A DNA stretch of 51,193 nt from Bacteroidota bacterium (GTDB lineage Bacteria > Bacteroidota > Bacteroidia > Chitinophagales > Chitinophagaceae). A program made the translations under genes and the position numbers. Each line of letters starts with the position of its first letter. The stretch's first letter is position 1. The DNA is taken from NCBI GenBank assembly GCA_018266555.1, contig JAFEAF010000021.1:1-51193 (forward strand), read 5' to 3'. Of the stretch, positions 17,775-26,664 are shown one piece after another. The notes under the pieces are model-generated. The model worked only from the letters and a program-made list of their open reading frames with translations. It ran no database searches and had not been told where the DNA came from.

Positions 17775-18176
17775 TTATAATTGCCCCTTGGCGTAAATAG
17801 TGTACTTACAATATTTGCGGGTTCTGACAGTAATCGTGCAGGTACCGGGATATGATTTTTTGATGAGTGAATACGTCACTATTCCTTTCTCCTTACTTCT
17901 TCTTTTAACAACGAAATCATCGAGTTTTATATCCAATGAATCATATCCGGATCGAATTACCAGATAAATATTGCAACTGTCATTGATTTTCCCGGTAAAC
18001 TGATAAATTTCCTCCGGGTATTGGGTTACCTGGTTTTCATAACCGGATGATGATTCCTGTACGGGTAACATAAATGAATATTTCCGATACATAGTATCCT
18101 GTGCATTACCAAGAGAAATACTTCCGTTGAGCATGATTAAAAAACCACATCTTAAAAAGAGACCATTATTTTTCAT
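17775..18176 (-). CDS. small exported protein of unknown function
   Basis: A 133-residue protein that I do not recognise. A hydrophobic segment at residues 6-24 followed by LGNAQD looks like a signal peptide with cleavage near residue 26. The mature part is predicted to be mainly beta-strand (KINDSCNIYLVIRSGYD, DIKLDDFVVK, GTCTITVRTRKYCKYTIYAKG), with three cysteines at the C-terminal half that could form a disulfide. Its ATG overlaps the stop of the upstream FKBP-fusion gene in an ATGA arrangement (4 bases), so the two are translationally coupled and probably work together in the periplasm or at the outer membrane. There is no lipobox. Confidence 0.7.
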   Translation of the reverse strand: MKNNGLFLRCGFLIMLNGSISLGNAQDTMYRKYSFMLPVQESSSGYENQVTQYPEEIYQFTGKINDSCNIYLVIRSGYDSLDIKLDDFVVKRRSKEKGIVTYSLIKKSYPGTCTITVRTRKYCKYTIYAKGQL

Positions 18177-19651
18177 AAATCCTTTTTTACTTTGATAAGT
18201 TCTACTTCATATACCAATAAAGATCCTGCTGGTATTGAACCAGCTTGTAATTCGCCATAACCTAATGCCGGAGGAATAAAAAATCTGAATTTTGAACCGG
18301 CAGGCATCAATTGCATACCTTCCTGCAGCCCGGGAATTAACATAGTTAGCTTTCCCTTCAACGGTTGTTTGGCTTTAAAAGTATTGTCAAATTCAGTACC
18401 ATTCAACAGAGTGCCCCGGGTATAGAAAACACATTCATCACCTTCTTTTGGAGTAAGCCCGTTCCCTCTTTTTAGTATCATATACTGAAGACCTGATGCC
18501 GTTGTAATCACACCTGTTTTCTTTTTATTTTCATTTAAAAAATTTTCAGGGGAAGCAGATGACAGGGGGGGGCCCTGGCTAACCTGCCGGGCCGTGGTAT
18601 TATTTTTTACCCTGGAAATTTTAAGCTCAATCCTGTATGTGTTTTTTTTGTTTTCCAGTAACGAATACCCTAATATGATAGAGGCCACATGCTCATTATA
18701 TTTAGCAAAAGCTGACGGTTTGAACTCAATATAATTTTCATTTTCAAATATTTGATATACAAAATCTGCCGGCATGGCCGCTTTCATTTTCAAAATAAAT
18801 GAATCGAGAGTGTGTCTGAATTTTTCCCATGTCGGTGAAATATAATCACGAAATGCGGTAAGTTGAATTCCTGTTCTATTTTTTCCCACTGTCTCGGTAA
18901 TTTTAGTTGAAAATCCACCCAGGCTGATTTTACTGTCATATACAGTATATTTCTGCGCATCTGTTCTTTTATTTGTTCTGAATGATGACAACAAAGTATC
19001 CTCTCCAAATGCCGTTTTAATTATATAATCTATAAGAGCTTCATCGGTAATTTTTGTTCCTGCCGACGTGAAGTAACTCATTTCATCACCCGGATGTATC
19101 AGTAATCCCACTTCATACCCTTCATTTTTTTCTGCCCTGTTCTTCTGAGCCGTTTCACCGGATGCATCCTTCTCTTCCTCATCTTCATCACCATCTTTGA
19201 TTTGATTTCCCAGGTATTGTCGTGACATATCTATTGTCATCAGGTTTTCCGTATATCCACCGGTTTCACGAAAATAAAATCGCAGATTAAACGGGTTGTT
19301 GTTTAATGGTTCATATACTGCATCTGCACTGTAAGCACCGGCAGTATAACGGAGCAGTTCCTGTAATTCTTTAAAAAAGGAAACTGCTTGTGTGCTATCA
19401 GGGAAAATATAAAGAGTGCCAAATACTGCATTCGTACTGATATAACATTCATGAGCCTGGGGCAGTATGCCGGATGGGTTTTTTAACGTTTCACTATCTC
19501 CCTGCACTTTTTGCAACGAATCAAATCCATTGGCACGCTGGTTGAAGATTTTAATGAAAGCACGTGCAAATGCATTTTTGTCTTTTATGAATTGTGTATG
19601 AGCTTCTGTCGCAATCATACATACTGTTACCAAAGTTAAGATTCGTTTCAT
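18173..19651 (-). CDS. exported protein with C-terminal FKBP-type peptidyl-prolyl isomerase domain
   Basis: A 492-residue protein with a signal peptide (residues 1-20, cleavage near AHTQF). The C-terminal 115 residues form a classic FKBP domain: TASGLQYMILKRG, GTEFDNTF, LIPGLQEGMQLMPAGSKFRFFIPPALGYGE and IPAGSLLVYEVELI. The first 360 residues are not recognised. They are rich in beta-strands and charged loops, including an acidic DGDEDEEEKDAS stretch near 150. FKBP domains catalyse proline isomerisation, and in this setting would act on exported proteins; the large unknown N-terminal part may bind the client. Translation is coupled to the following 133-residue gene by a 4-base overlap. ATG 19651 gives a good signal peptide. 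Confidence 0.83.
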   Translation of the reverse strand: MKRILTLVTVCMIATEAHTQFIKDKNAFARAFIKIFNQRANGFDSLQKVQGDSETLKNPSGILPQAHECYISTNAVFGTLYIFPDSTQAVSFFKELQELLRYTAGAYSADAVYEPLNNNPFNLRFYFRETGGYTENLMTIDMSRQYLGNQIKDGDEDEEEKDASGETAQKNRAEKNEGYEVGLLIHPGDEMSYFTSAGTKITDEALIDYIIKTAFGEDTLLSSFRTNKRTDAQKYTVYDSKISLGGFSTKITETVGKNRTGIQLTAFRDYISPTWEKFRHTLDSFILKMKAAMPADFVYQIFENENYIEFKPSAFAKYNEHVASIILGYSLLENKKNTYRIELKISRVKNNTTARQVSQGPPLSSASPENFLNENKKKTGVITTASGLQYMILKRGNGLTPKEGDECVFYTRGTLLNGTEFDNTFKAKQPLKGKLTMLIPGLQEGMQLMPAGSKFRFFIPPALGYGELQAGSIPAGSLLVYEVELIKVKKDL

Positions 19652-19793
19652 CCGGAGTATTTTTAGTTTACATTTTAAAATAGATTTGAAATCGTGAGAG
19701 CAGAAATAGTTTCACGCCCTGAAGCTGGTCAGAAATATGCATGGGGTATACACTACGTATGGTTATTTTCATGAGTTTTTCAACAAAGAGTAC

Positions 19794-19809
19794 TCCCGGG
19801 TTACCGGGA
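19794..19809. repeat. short perfect hairpin upstream of lptB
   Basis: TCCCGG (19794-19799), loop GTTA, CCGGGA (19804-19809). It is a 6-bp GC-rich perfect stem in the 252-bp intergenic region 19652-19903, about 80 bases before the lptB promoter candidate. No T-tract follows. Nothing else in this region looks coding. Confidence 0.4.
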
Positions 19810-19889
19810 TTCGGGTTTACAAATCTAACAGTACAGGTGTAATCATCAAAACATTGTTAAATGACTTTTATCAATTATATCGCAAATCT

Positions 19890-19897
19890 TATTTTTG
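19890..19897 (+). promoter_or_regulatory. putative -7 promoter element of lptB
   Basis: TATTTTTG matches TAnnTTTG and ends 6 bases before the chosen ATG (19904), which would give a leaderless mRNA for the lptB-GH3-fabG unit. No TTTG was seen at the -33 distance. Confidence 0.35.
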
Positions 19898-19903
19898 CTC
19901 TTT

Positions 19904-20689
19904 ATGTTATTTAGTATTCATACCAAAGACCTGGTTAAAACATACGGAGGAAGAACCGTAGTGAACCACGTAAGTATAGACGTCAACCAGGGAGAAATCG
20001 TTGGATTACTTGGACCCAACGGCGCAGGTAAGACCACAACTTTTTATCAGGTTGTAGGCTTGATCAAACCGGATGAAGGCGAAGTTTTCCTCGGGGACCA
20101 AAATATCACCAAATTACCCATGTACAAAAGAGCCCGCCTGGGTATTGGTTATTTGCCACAGGAAGCATCCGTGTTTCGGAAATTGAGTGTGGAAGATAAT
20201 ATTGCTGCTGTTTTAGAAATGACAGGTCTTTCAAAAACAGAACAAAAAGAAAAGCTGGAAATGCTGATCAATGAATTCAGGTTGGACAAAGTCCGTAAAA
20301 GCAATGGCGACGTAGTCAGCGGTGGTGAAAGAAGAAGAACTGAAATTGCAAGGGCATTGGCGGTGGATCCGAAATTTATTTTACTGGATGAACCTTTTGC
20401 TGGAATTGACCCGATTGCTGTAGAAGATATTCAATCCATTGTAGCAAGATTGAAATATAAAAATATAGGCATTCTCATTACTGATCACAACGTAACCGAA
20501 ACGCTTTCTATTTGCGACAGGGCGTATTTACTCATTGAAGGCAAAATATACAAACATGGCACTGCAGAAGAATTAGCTGCTGATGAGGAAGTACGAAAAT
20601 TATATCTCGGAAGAAACTTTGAATTGAAGAGAAAAGATTACCTGCATGAAGAAGCCATTAAGGCTACCGGAGAAGAAAGAGCGATTTAA
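19904..20689 (+). CDS. lptB: LPS export ABC transporter ATP-binding protein LptB
   Basis: A cytoplasmic ATPase of 261 residues that powers lipopolysaccharide extraction by LptFG and transport through LptC/A/DE. Walker A is GPNGAGKT (37-44), the Q-loop is in [10 protein letters not shown], the ABC signature is VSGGE (138-142), Walker B is FILLDEPF (158-165) and the switch His is at about 195 (ITDHNV). [14 protein letters not shown] is diagnostic of LptB over other ABC ATPases. The ATG at 19904 is chosen since it matches the usual short LptB N-terminus; an in-frame TTG at 19895 falls within a promoter-like sequence. The genes for GH3-type and FabG-type proteins follow on the same strand after 42 bases. 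Confidence 0.93.
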   Translation: MLFSIHTKDLVKTYGGRTVVNHVSIDVNQGEIVGLLGPNGAGKTTTFYQVVGLIKPDEGEVFLGDQNITKLPMYKRARLGIGYLPQEASVFRKLSVEDNIAAVLEMTGLSKTEQKEKLEMLINEFRLDKVRKSNGDVVSGGERRRTEIARALAVDPKFILLDEPFAGIDPIAVEDIQSIVARLKYKNIGILITDHNVTETLSICDRAYLLIEGKIYKHGTAEELAADEEVRKLYLGRNFELKRKDYLHEEAIKATGEERAI

Positions 20690-20731
20690 TCATACAGTTT
20701 CCCTTAAATTATTTTATTTTGGCAGTACCGC

Positions 20732-22291
20732 ATGAAACTTCTTTCCCCTGCCATATCATCCCTGGCCCGCATGAGGCTCTGGCGCATCGAAGCATGGAAA
20801 AACAATCCAGTGGATGCACAGCGGAATGTATTGCAGGATATCGTCACAGCAGCGCAATACACTGAATTCGGACGTAAATACAATTTCTCCCGTTTATTCA
20901 GTATTCGTGCATTTAAAGAGGCAATTCCCGTTCATGAATACAACGATATTAAACCGTATATCGAGCGAATCATGAACGGAGAACAAAATATAGTATGGAA
21001 TACTCCCATATATTGGTTTGCAAAAAGCAGCGGTACCACCAGCGATAAAAGCAAATTCATTCCTGTAAGTGAAGAAAGCCTTACAGAATGTCATTACAAA
21101 GCTGCAAAAGATGTGTTATCTCTTTATTATAATTTCAATCCTGATTCTGAATTGTTAACCGGCAAAGGGCTGGTAATTGGTGGCAGCCATCGTATCAACC
21201 CGATGAATCGGGAAGCACAGGTTGGTGACCTGAGCGCAGTTCTTTTACAGAACTCCCCTTTTTGGGGACATTGGGTTCGTACACCTGATCTTAGCATTGC
21301 CCTGATGGATGAATGGGAAAGTAAAATTGAAAAATTGGCGCAAAGTACCATTAAAGAAAATGTGACGTCCGTCTCAGGAGTTCCTACCTGGACCCTGGTT
21401 TTATTCAAACGCATCCTTGAAATAACCGGTAAGAAAAGTATGTCTGAAGTATGGCCATCTTTTGAATTATTCTTACATGGCGGTGTTTCCTTTGTTCCTT
21501 ACAAAGAACAATTTCAAAAACTGATCGGAAAAAATATTCACTACCTCGAAATGTACAATGCCAGCGAAGGATTTTTTGCAGCACAGGATATTCCGGAGCA
21601 GGGAGGGCACTTAACAGAAGAACAGGGAATGTTGCTCTATGTAGATCACGGGATTTTTATGGAGTTTATGCCTGTTGCAGAATATGGGAAAAAATTTCCG
21701 AAAACAATTGGGTTGAAAGATGTGGAAATTGGAAAAAATTATGCCCTCATCATAAGCACCAATGCAGGATTATGGCGTTATTTACTGGGAGATACTGTTC
21801 AGTTTACTACGTTAAAGCCTTTCAGAATAAAAGTTTCGGGGCGGTTGAAGCATTTTATCAATGCCTTTGGCGAAGAGTTGATCATTGACAATTCCGATCA
21901 TGCCATTGCTGTTGCATCTGAAAAAACAGGAGCTGTGGTAAATGATTACACAGCAGCACCTGTATATTTTTCGGAAAGCTCCAATGGGGCTCATGAGTGG
22001 CTTATCGAGTTTGAAAAAAAGCCAGAAAGCCTGAACGATTTTACAAATGAGTTAGATGCTGCATTAAAAAGCATCAATAGCGATTACGAAGCCAAGCGGC
22101 ATAAAGACATTGCATTGAGGATGCCGGTGATACATTCATTACCAAAAGGAATTTTTACAGAATGGCTGCGCCAAAAGGGAAAATTGGGTGGCCAGCATAA
22201 AATCCCAAGATTGAGTAATGAAAGAAAATTTGTGGAGGAAATTCTAAGGATGAATAATGATACATTTGTAACCAAAAAAATTGATTCATGA
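20732..22291 (+). CDS. GH3 family acyl-acid amido synthetase-like protein
   Basis: A 519-residue member of the GH3 family within the adenylate-forming (ANL) superfamily. Plant GH3 enzymes adenylate carboxylic acids such as auxin or jasmonate and join them to amino acids; the role of bacterial members is not established. The ATP-binding loop is SSGTTSDKSKF (about 94-104), the second motif is YNASEGFFAAQ, and the hinge region is ALIISTNAGLWRYLLGDTVQF followed by GRLKHFINAFGEEL. The sequence is full length with no frameshift. Its stop codon overlaps the fabG ATG (ATGA, 4 bases), so the two proteins are made in a coupled way. This suggests that the substrate or product is a fatty or hydroxy acid, which is an inference. 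No signal peptide. Confidence 0.88.
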   Translation: MKLLSPAISSLARMRLWRIEAWKNNPVDAQRNVLQDIVTAAQYTEFGRKYNFSRLFSIRAFKEAIPVHEYNDIKPYIERIMNGEQNIVWNTPIYWFAKSSGTTSDKSKFIPVSEESLTECHYKAAKDVLSLYYNFNPDSELLTGKGLVIGGSHRINPMNREAQVGDLSAVLLQNSPFWGHWVRTPDLSIALMDEWESKIEKLAQSTIKENVTSVSGVPTWTLVLFKRILEITGKKSMSEVWPSFELFLHGGVSFVPYKEQFQKLIGKNIHYLEMYNASEGFFAAQDIPEQGGHLTEEQGMLLYVDHGIFMEFMPVAEYGKKFPKTIGLKDVEIGKNYALIISTNAGLWRYLLGDTVQFTTLKPFRIKVSGRLKHFINAFGEELIIDNSDHAIAVASEKTGAVVNDYTAAPVYFSESSNGAHEWLIEFEKKPESLNDFTNELDAALKSINSDYEAKRHKDIALRMPVIHSLPKGIFTEWLRQKGKLGGQHKIPRLSNERKFVEEILRMNNDTFVTKKIDS

Positions 22292-23043
22292 AATTACTGG
22301 AGAATAAAGTTGCGATAGTCACCGGCGCTGCCCGTGGAATCGGCGAAGCCATTGCATTGAAATTTGCAGAACATGGCGCTCATATTGCATTCACTTATGT
22401 AAGCGACAGCAGTGCTGAAAAAGCAATCGCTTTGGAAAAACGATTAATTGGCTCTGGCATTCGTGCAAAGGGTTATAAGAGTAATGCCGGAGATTTTTCA
22501 CAATGCGAAACATTCGTAAATGATGTACTGAAAGAATTCGGAACGGTTGATATCTGCATAAACAATGCCGGTATTTCAAAAGATAATTTATTGCTCCGGT
22601 TAACTCCCGAACAATGGGATGATGTGATTAAAATAAACCTGAACAGTGTTTTCTATATGACTAAACAGGTAATCCGCCCAATGATGAAAACAAAAAACGG
22701 AAGTATCATCAATATGAGTTCCGTGATTGGCGAAATGGGAAATGCCGGCCAAACCAGTTATGCAGCCAGCAAAGCAGGCATCATTGGTTTTACAAAAAGT
22801 GTAGCGAAAGAATTAGGAAGCCGCAATGTTCGTTGCAATGCCATTGCACCGGGATTTGTAGAAACTGATATGACCAGTTATCTGAAAGAAGGAGAAACGG
22901 CGGATAAATACAAAGCAGGAATTCCATTGGGGCGTTTCGCTTCTGCAGAAGAAATTGCCAACACAGCATTATTCCTCGCCTCAGATTTAGGAAAATATAT
23001 CACAGGCCAGGTAATCAGTGTTTGCGGGGGATTGAATATGTAA
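22288..23043 (+). CDS. fabG: 3-oxoacyl-[acyl-carrier-protein] reductase, FabG type SDR
   Basis: A 251-residue short-chain dehydrogenase. The cofactor motif TGAARGIG is at residues 12-19 and NNAG at 92-95. The catalytic residues are Ser145, Tyr158 and Lys162 in MSSVIGEMGNAGQTSYAASK. The MGNAGQ-YAASKAG stretch and the terminal ITGQVISVCGGLNM are close to canonical FabG, which reduces beta-ketoacyl-ACP with NADPH in fatty-acid elongation. Being coupled to a GH3-family gene and not to fabD/acpP is unusual for the housekeeping copy, so it might serve a dedicated pathway. The start is fixed by the ATGA overlap with the preceding stop. It converges with the SGNH hydrolase gene after 60 bases. Confidence 0.9.
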   Translation: MKLLENKVAIVTGAARGIGEAIALKFAEHGAHIAFTYVSDSSAEKAIALEKRLIGSGIRAKGYKSNAGDFSQCETFVNDVLKEFGTVDICINNAGISKDNLLLRLTPEQWDDVIKINLNSVFYMTKQVIRPMMKTKNGSIINMSSVIGEMGNAGQTSYAASKAGIIGFTKSVAKELGSRNVRCNAIAPGFVETDMTSYLKEGETADKYKAGIPLGRFASAEEIANTALFLASDLGKYITGQVISVCGGLNM

Positions 23044-23103
23044 GTTTTACCTGGATTAACTTCATCGGTTTAATATGAAACTTTTATTTTTATTTCAGCG
23101 CTT

Positions 23104-24474
23104 TTATCTCCTGTATTTCTGAATAAATGCAGCTAATGAATAGCCCATAGTGGGATAATTCGGATATGGATGAGGATTTCCGGCCTGAACCGCAATTCGT
23201 TCCTTTCCCTCATAAGCTGCATAGGGCTTGGTATAAGCAGAGTCTTCCGTGAAATTAAATCCGAAATAGTTATCAATGGCTATTGCTGCATCCACTAAAA
23301 ATATTTTTTCACTTTCTTTATTGTCAAAAGTTTCGATAATATTTTTTCGAAGCTCCCACATACAGGCATGCTCTTTTGTAGTAAATCTTCCGGACTGGTT
23401 GTCCAGGGTTCCACTGGTACTCGGAGGAATCATGATTGCAAATTTTCCGTTGGGAACTGCTTTGAAATAAGATGCTGCTACTTCTTTGATATGTGTATTC
23501 CATTTTGAAAAATCTATTCTGCCGGGATAAGGGGCATTGCTAAAATCATTAGAGCCTAAAAATTCAGCCAATATCATGGGCGCCTTTAATTTCCACATTG
23601 AAAGATATTTTCCATAATTGAAATGCCAGGTAAAATTGTTATAAGTAACATTCTTCCATTTAGACCCGTCAAATTGAACATAATTTTTTAAGGTATTATC
23701 ATACATGATGTCATTTACTTCCGGCTTTAATTTATACCCTGTTGCCGTATCAAATAAAAAAGAATAGGTGCTAAACCGACCAGTCCAGTAGGTCTCATCA
23801 AAAGTCCACTTGTTCTTTGGTTTTAATCGAATTTCATTTGCAAGTTTCCAGAAATGAGTGGATCCCCAATATTTGTAATTTCCATCCGGCTGCCAGAATC
23901 CATTATACGATTGAGTACGTTCCGTCGAAACAGAAAAGTAGTCGGCAAGGGTCCAGCCACCACGTCCTTCATCAAATTGTCCCGGACTATCCAGGGCATC
24001 CCGTAATCCGATTAATTTTATTTTTGGAACACTACCGCTTGTCAGCAATGCATCTTTAAAAAAAGCCCCGTTTGTAAAACTATCTCCGAGAATAGAAACA
24101 GTTATTGTATCGGAGCCATTTCCTTTTTCACCCACAATAACAGCCGAAGTAATCGTTTTGATCGTATCAAAATTGTCCTGGTTAATCAAACTAATGGTAA
24201 CAGTTGTATTATCTTTCGGCATATTGATACTTGCAACATGCTGAAGCATTCTTTTATATCGTGCAGTACCTGAAAACCGGACAACATCATCATAAGGCCT
24301 CCATCTTTTGACGAGCGGCTCAACGAATATATCATTTTGTGTGCCTGACAATAAATATAATTTTGAAGGCAGGCAAATATCATTAGTGAAATGAGCCTGG
24401 TTTATCTGTGAACTAACAGGAATACAGGGAAATAACATGCATGAGGTTATCATGTACTGTCCAATTTTTTTCAT
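23104..24474 (-). CDS. exported SGNH/GDSL-type hydrolase
   Basis: A 456-residue protein with a signal peptide (hydrophobic 8-20, cleavage near VSSQI). A GDSL-like catalytic core starts near residue 125. Block I is SILGDSFTNG with nucleophile Ser132, block II is likely GRGGWT, block III is EFLGSNDF with the oxyanion Asn, and a C-terminal His is in NPHPYPNYP (about 435). The roughly 100 N-terminal residues before the core form a separate beta-rich module. The family includes esterases for acetylated polysaccharides and lipids; substrate unknown. It is flanked by 304 bases of non-coding DNA upstream and converges with fabG. ATG 24474 is well placed for the signal peptide. Confidence 0.78.
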   Translation of the reverse strand: MKKIGQYMITSCMLFPCIPVSSQINQAHFTNDICLPSKLYLLSGTQNDIFVEPLVKRWRPYDDVVRFSGTARYKRMLQHVASINMPKDNTTVTISLINQDNFDTIKTITSAVIVGEKGNGSDTITVSILGDSFTNGAFFKDALLTSGSVPKIKLIGLRDALDSPGQFDEGRGGWTLADYFSVSTERTQSYNGFWQPDGNYKYWGSTHFWKLANEIRLKPKNKWTFDETYWTGRFSTYSFLFDTATGYKLKPEVNDIMYDNTLKNYVQFDGSKWKNVTYNNFTWHFNYGKYLSMWKLKAPMILAEFLGSNDFSNAPYPGRIDFSKWNTHIKEVAASYFKAVPNGKFAIMIPPSTSGTLDNQSGRFTTKEHACMWELRKNIIETFDNKESEKIFLVDAAIAIDNYFGFNFTEDSAYTKPYAAYEGKERIAVQAGNPHPYPNYPTMGYSLAAFIQKYRR

Positions 24475-24778
24475 GTTTATTTTTTTAAATAATAATTCAA
24501 GTGTTTTGAAAATATTTTTTGCCAGCGATAATGCAGTAATACAAAAGCCAGGTACATACCTGCATATAGCAATGATCCAAAGAAGAAAGTTGTACAGAAC
24601 AAGCTACAGTACATGCTTTTTTAGAAATCAACTATTTCAAAGGAAAAAATTCAAATAGTAAAACAGGATGGCAATTTAAGCATTTTTTTTATTTGCCATA
24701 TATATCTATAATGCAAAATACTTACCGAGCAATAAATCTTAAGGTCCTATTTTTTGACATTGCATAATTTTATACCCC
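24475..24778. other. 304-bp intergenic stretch, no gene seen
   Basis: AT-rich DNA between the SGNH hydrolase and the rfbD-like gene. Only a minor 5-bp hairpin (24549-24562) and short chance frames are visible. No promoter matching both boxes was found for the hydrolase. Confidence 0.5.
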
Positions 24779-25636
24779 TTATATATTATTCTTTTTCAGA
24801 AATTCCACCAATGCCTCTTTCCAATCCGGCATTTGATTTATACCAAGTGTTTTCAACTTTTGATTTTCAAGCACGGAATAGAAAGGCCGTTTTACCAACG
24901 ATGGAAAATCTTTTACACTTGCCGGATGCAATGGGGTTTTTATTTTAAGCTCTTCCCAGATTGTTTTGGCAAATTCATACCAGGAAACTTCTCCTTCACA
25001 ACTCATGTGATACAAACCATAGGAATTTGCCTGAACCAACTCCAGGGTGTTTTTTGCAATCCATAAAGTGGGAGTAGGAGTAAGCACTTCATCATTCACC
25101 ACTTTTACTTCCGGTCTTTCTTTTGCCTGTTTTAAAATGGAAGTGATAAAATTATTCCCTTTGCTGCGGCCGGGAACTTTGCCATATATTCCTGACACTC
25201 TCACAACAAAAGAATATTCACAATAGTTTAATGCAAAATATTCTCCGGATAATTTAGTGTTGCCATACACATTCAGCGGATTAGGCATATCATTCTCCGT
25301 GTAAGGCATTTGCTTTTTTCCATCAAAAACATAATCAGTGCTGTAATGCAGGAATCGGATTTTTTCATCCTGACAAATTTTTGCCAGGTTTCTTACACCC
25401 AATGCATTTATTTTAAAAGCCTCAATCGGATTTTTCTCTGCGTCAGGAACCTTATTATACGCTGCAGTATTGAGCAATAAATCCGGCTTAACAGATGTCA
25501 ATACTTTTTTGACATTATCAATATCGGTGATCTCTATTTCAGCATGAGTGAGGCTGATGACATTTTGCTTCGGAGAAAATACTTCAACCAGATCAGTACC
25601 TAATTGACCATTGGCTCCTATAATTGCAACTTTCAT
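24779..25636 (-). CDS. rfbD: dTDP-4-dehydrorhamnose reductase family protein (RfbD-like)
   Basis: A 285-residue extended-SDR protein. The cofactor motif GANGQLG is at residues 7-13, LLNTAAYNKVPDAE is a diagnostic RfbD block, and STDYVFDG at about 99-106 also fits. The catalytic Tyr124 and Lys128 are in VYGNTKLSGE. RfbD reduces dTDP-4-dehydro-L-rhamnose to dTDP-L-rhamnose for surface polysaccharides. However, rfbA, rfbB and rfbC are not adjacent here, and some members of this family reduce other sugar nucleotides, so the exact substrate is uncertain. It follows the crotonase-like gene by 43 bases on the same strand and may be co-transcribed with it without sharing a pathway. ATG 25636 starts just before the Rossmann strand. 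Confidence 0.82.
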   Translation of the reverse strand: MKVAIIGANGQLGTDLVEVFSPKQNVISLTHAEIEITDIDNVKKVLTSVKPDLLLNTAAYNKVPDAEKNPIEAFKINALGVRNLAKICQDEKIRFLHYSTDYVFDGKKQMPYTENDMPNPLNVYGNTKLSGEYFALNYCEYSFVVRVSGIYGKVPGRSKGNNFITSILKQAKERPEVKVVNDEVLTPTPTLWIAKNTLELVQANSYGLYHMSCEGEVSWYEFAKTIWEELKIKTPLHPASVKDFPSLVKRPFYSVLENQKLKTLGINQMPDWKEALVEFLKKNNI

Positions 25637-25679
25637 GTATTGTTTTAAAAATATTTTTCAATCTCAAACCCTTTTCCCG

Positions 25680-26453
25680 CTATTTTTTTGATTTGAATTT
25701 ATTAATTGCATTTTTTGAAAAATCACTCAATACAAGCCGTCCGCTTATGGCTGCTCTCTCGAGCAACAAAGTATCCCAATGCTCTGTACCTTTCCAATAA
25801 ATCTTTTTCATTTCTGCTATCGCTCCCGGATTAGAAAAGGATAATTGTTCCGCCAGTTGCATCACGGCATTATCCATTTCTTCAATCGTTTTATACACTT
25901 CGGAATACAATCCTTTTCTTCCGGCCCATTGAGCATTTCTCCAGGATGCTGCATCAATAGATAACTGTGAAAATGCAGATATGCCGGTTTTTCTTTCCAC
26001 TGCAGGCCCCACTACAAATGGCCCGATGCCCATTGCCAGTTCGCTAAGTTTTACATCAGCGTTTTCTGTTGCAATAGCATAATCCACAGAAGCAGCAAGC
26101 CCCACACCTCCGCCTACACACTTTCCCTGGATGCGGCCAATGATAAATTTCGGGCAGGCCCGCATGGCATTGATAACATTGGCAAAGCCACTGAAAAATT
26201 TCAATCCTTCTTCTTCATTCTTTATTGCAATCAATTCATCGAATGAAGCTCCGGCACAAAAAGTTTTTTCCCCGGAAGATTTAAGAATGATTACAATGGC
26301 AGCAGGATCATCTCCGGCTCTTTTAAAAGCATCAGCTAATTCCTGCAAAATTTTTCCTGGCAATGAATTGCTTTGCGGATGAAAAAATTCAATAATTGCA
26401 ATCCCCTTATTGGTTCCGGTTTTTACATAGCCGTCCTGAGTTGAGTTATACAT
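25680..26453 (-). CDS. enoyl-CoA hydratase/isomerase (crotonase) family protein
   Basis: A 257-residue crotonase-fold protein. The oxyanion-hole segments are FCAGASFDEL (about 65-74) and GGGVGLAASVDYAIA (114-128). Of the two glutamates used by true enoyl-CoA hydratases, the second is kept (Glu138 in SELAMG), but the first position (GGGCE in rat mitochondrial hydratase) is Gly118 here. An isomerase, hydrolase or other crotonase activity is therefore more likely than simple hydration. The gene lies 211 bases downstream of paaZ on the same strand, and phenylacetate pathways use crotonase proteins (PaaF, PaaG), which makes a link possible. No other paa genes are in the window. Start ATG 26453. 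Confidence 0.85.
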   Translation of the reverse strand: MYNSTQDGYVKTGTNKGIAIIEFFHPQSNSLPGKILQELADAFKRAGDDPAAIVIILKSSGEKTFCAGASFDELIAIKNEEEGLKFFSGFANVINAMRACPKFIIGRIQGKCVGGGVGLAASVDYAIATENADVKLSELAMGIGPFVVGPAVERKTGISAFSQLSIDAASWRNAQWAGRKGLYSEVYKTIEEMDNAVMQLAEQLSFSNPGAIAEMKKIYWKGTEHWDTLLLERAAISGRLVLSDFSKNAINKFKSKK

Positions 26454-26499
26454 AAGCTAAGTAGTTAAAAGAGAAAAGGGATAAAGAGTTGACTATTTT

Positions 26500-26628
26500 T
26501 TAAAATGATTCTTTTCCAAAATTATTGAAAACTCCATTTATTCCATCTTTCATTAATTCTACTTTAAAATTTAATAGCATTCCATTTTTTAAATCCACAA
26601 CGATAACAGAGAGTTTATCAATTTCCAT
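26500..26628 (-). pseudogene. remnant of a GxxExxY family gene (C-terminal fragment)
   Basis: A 42-codon open frame whose translation contains GMLLNFKVELMKDGINGVFNNF. This closely resembles the C-terminal end of GxxExxY proteins (PD-(D/E)XK-like family), which I recall ending in a block like GLLINFNVPLLKDGIKRVVNN. The N-terminal domain with the GxxExxY motif and catalytic residues is missing, and the stretch upstream does not extend the homology. I therefore read it as a decayed gene between paaZ and the crotonase gene. The match is from memory and needs a search. Confidence 0.55.
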
Positions 26629-26664
26629 TTTTTAAAATTCTCTTCTCTTTCGGCTCTTTCCCTC

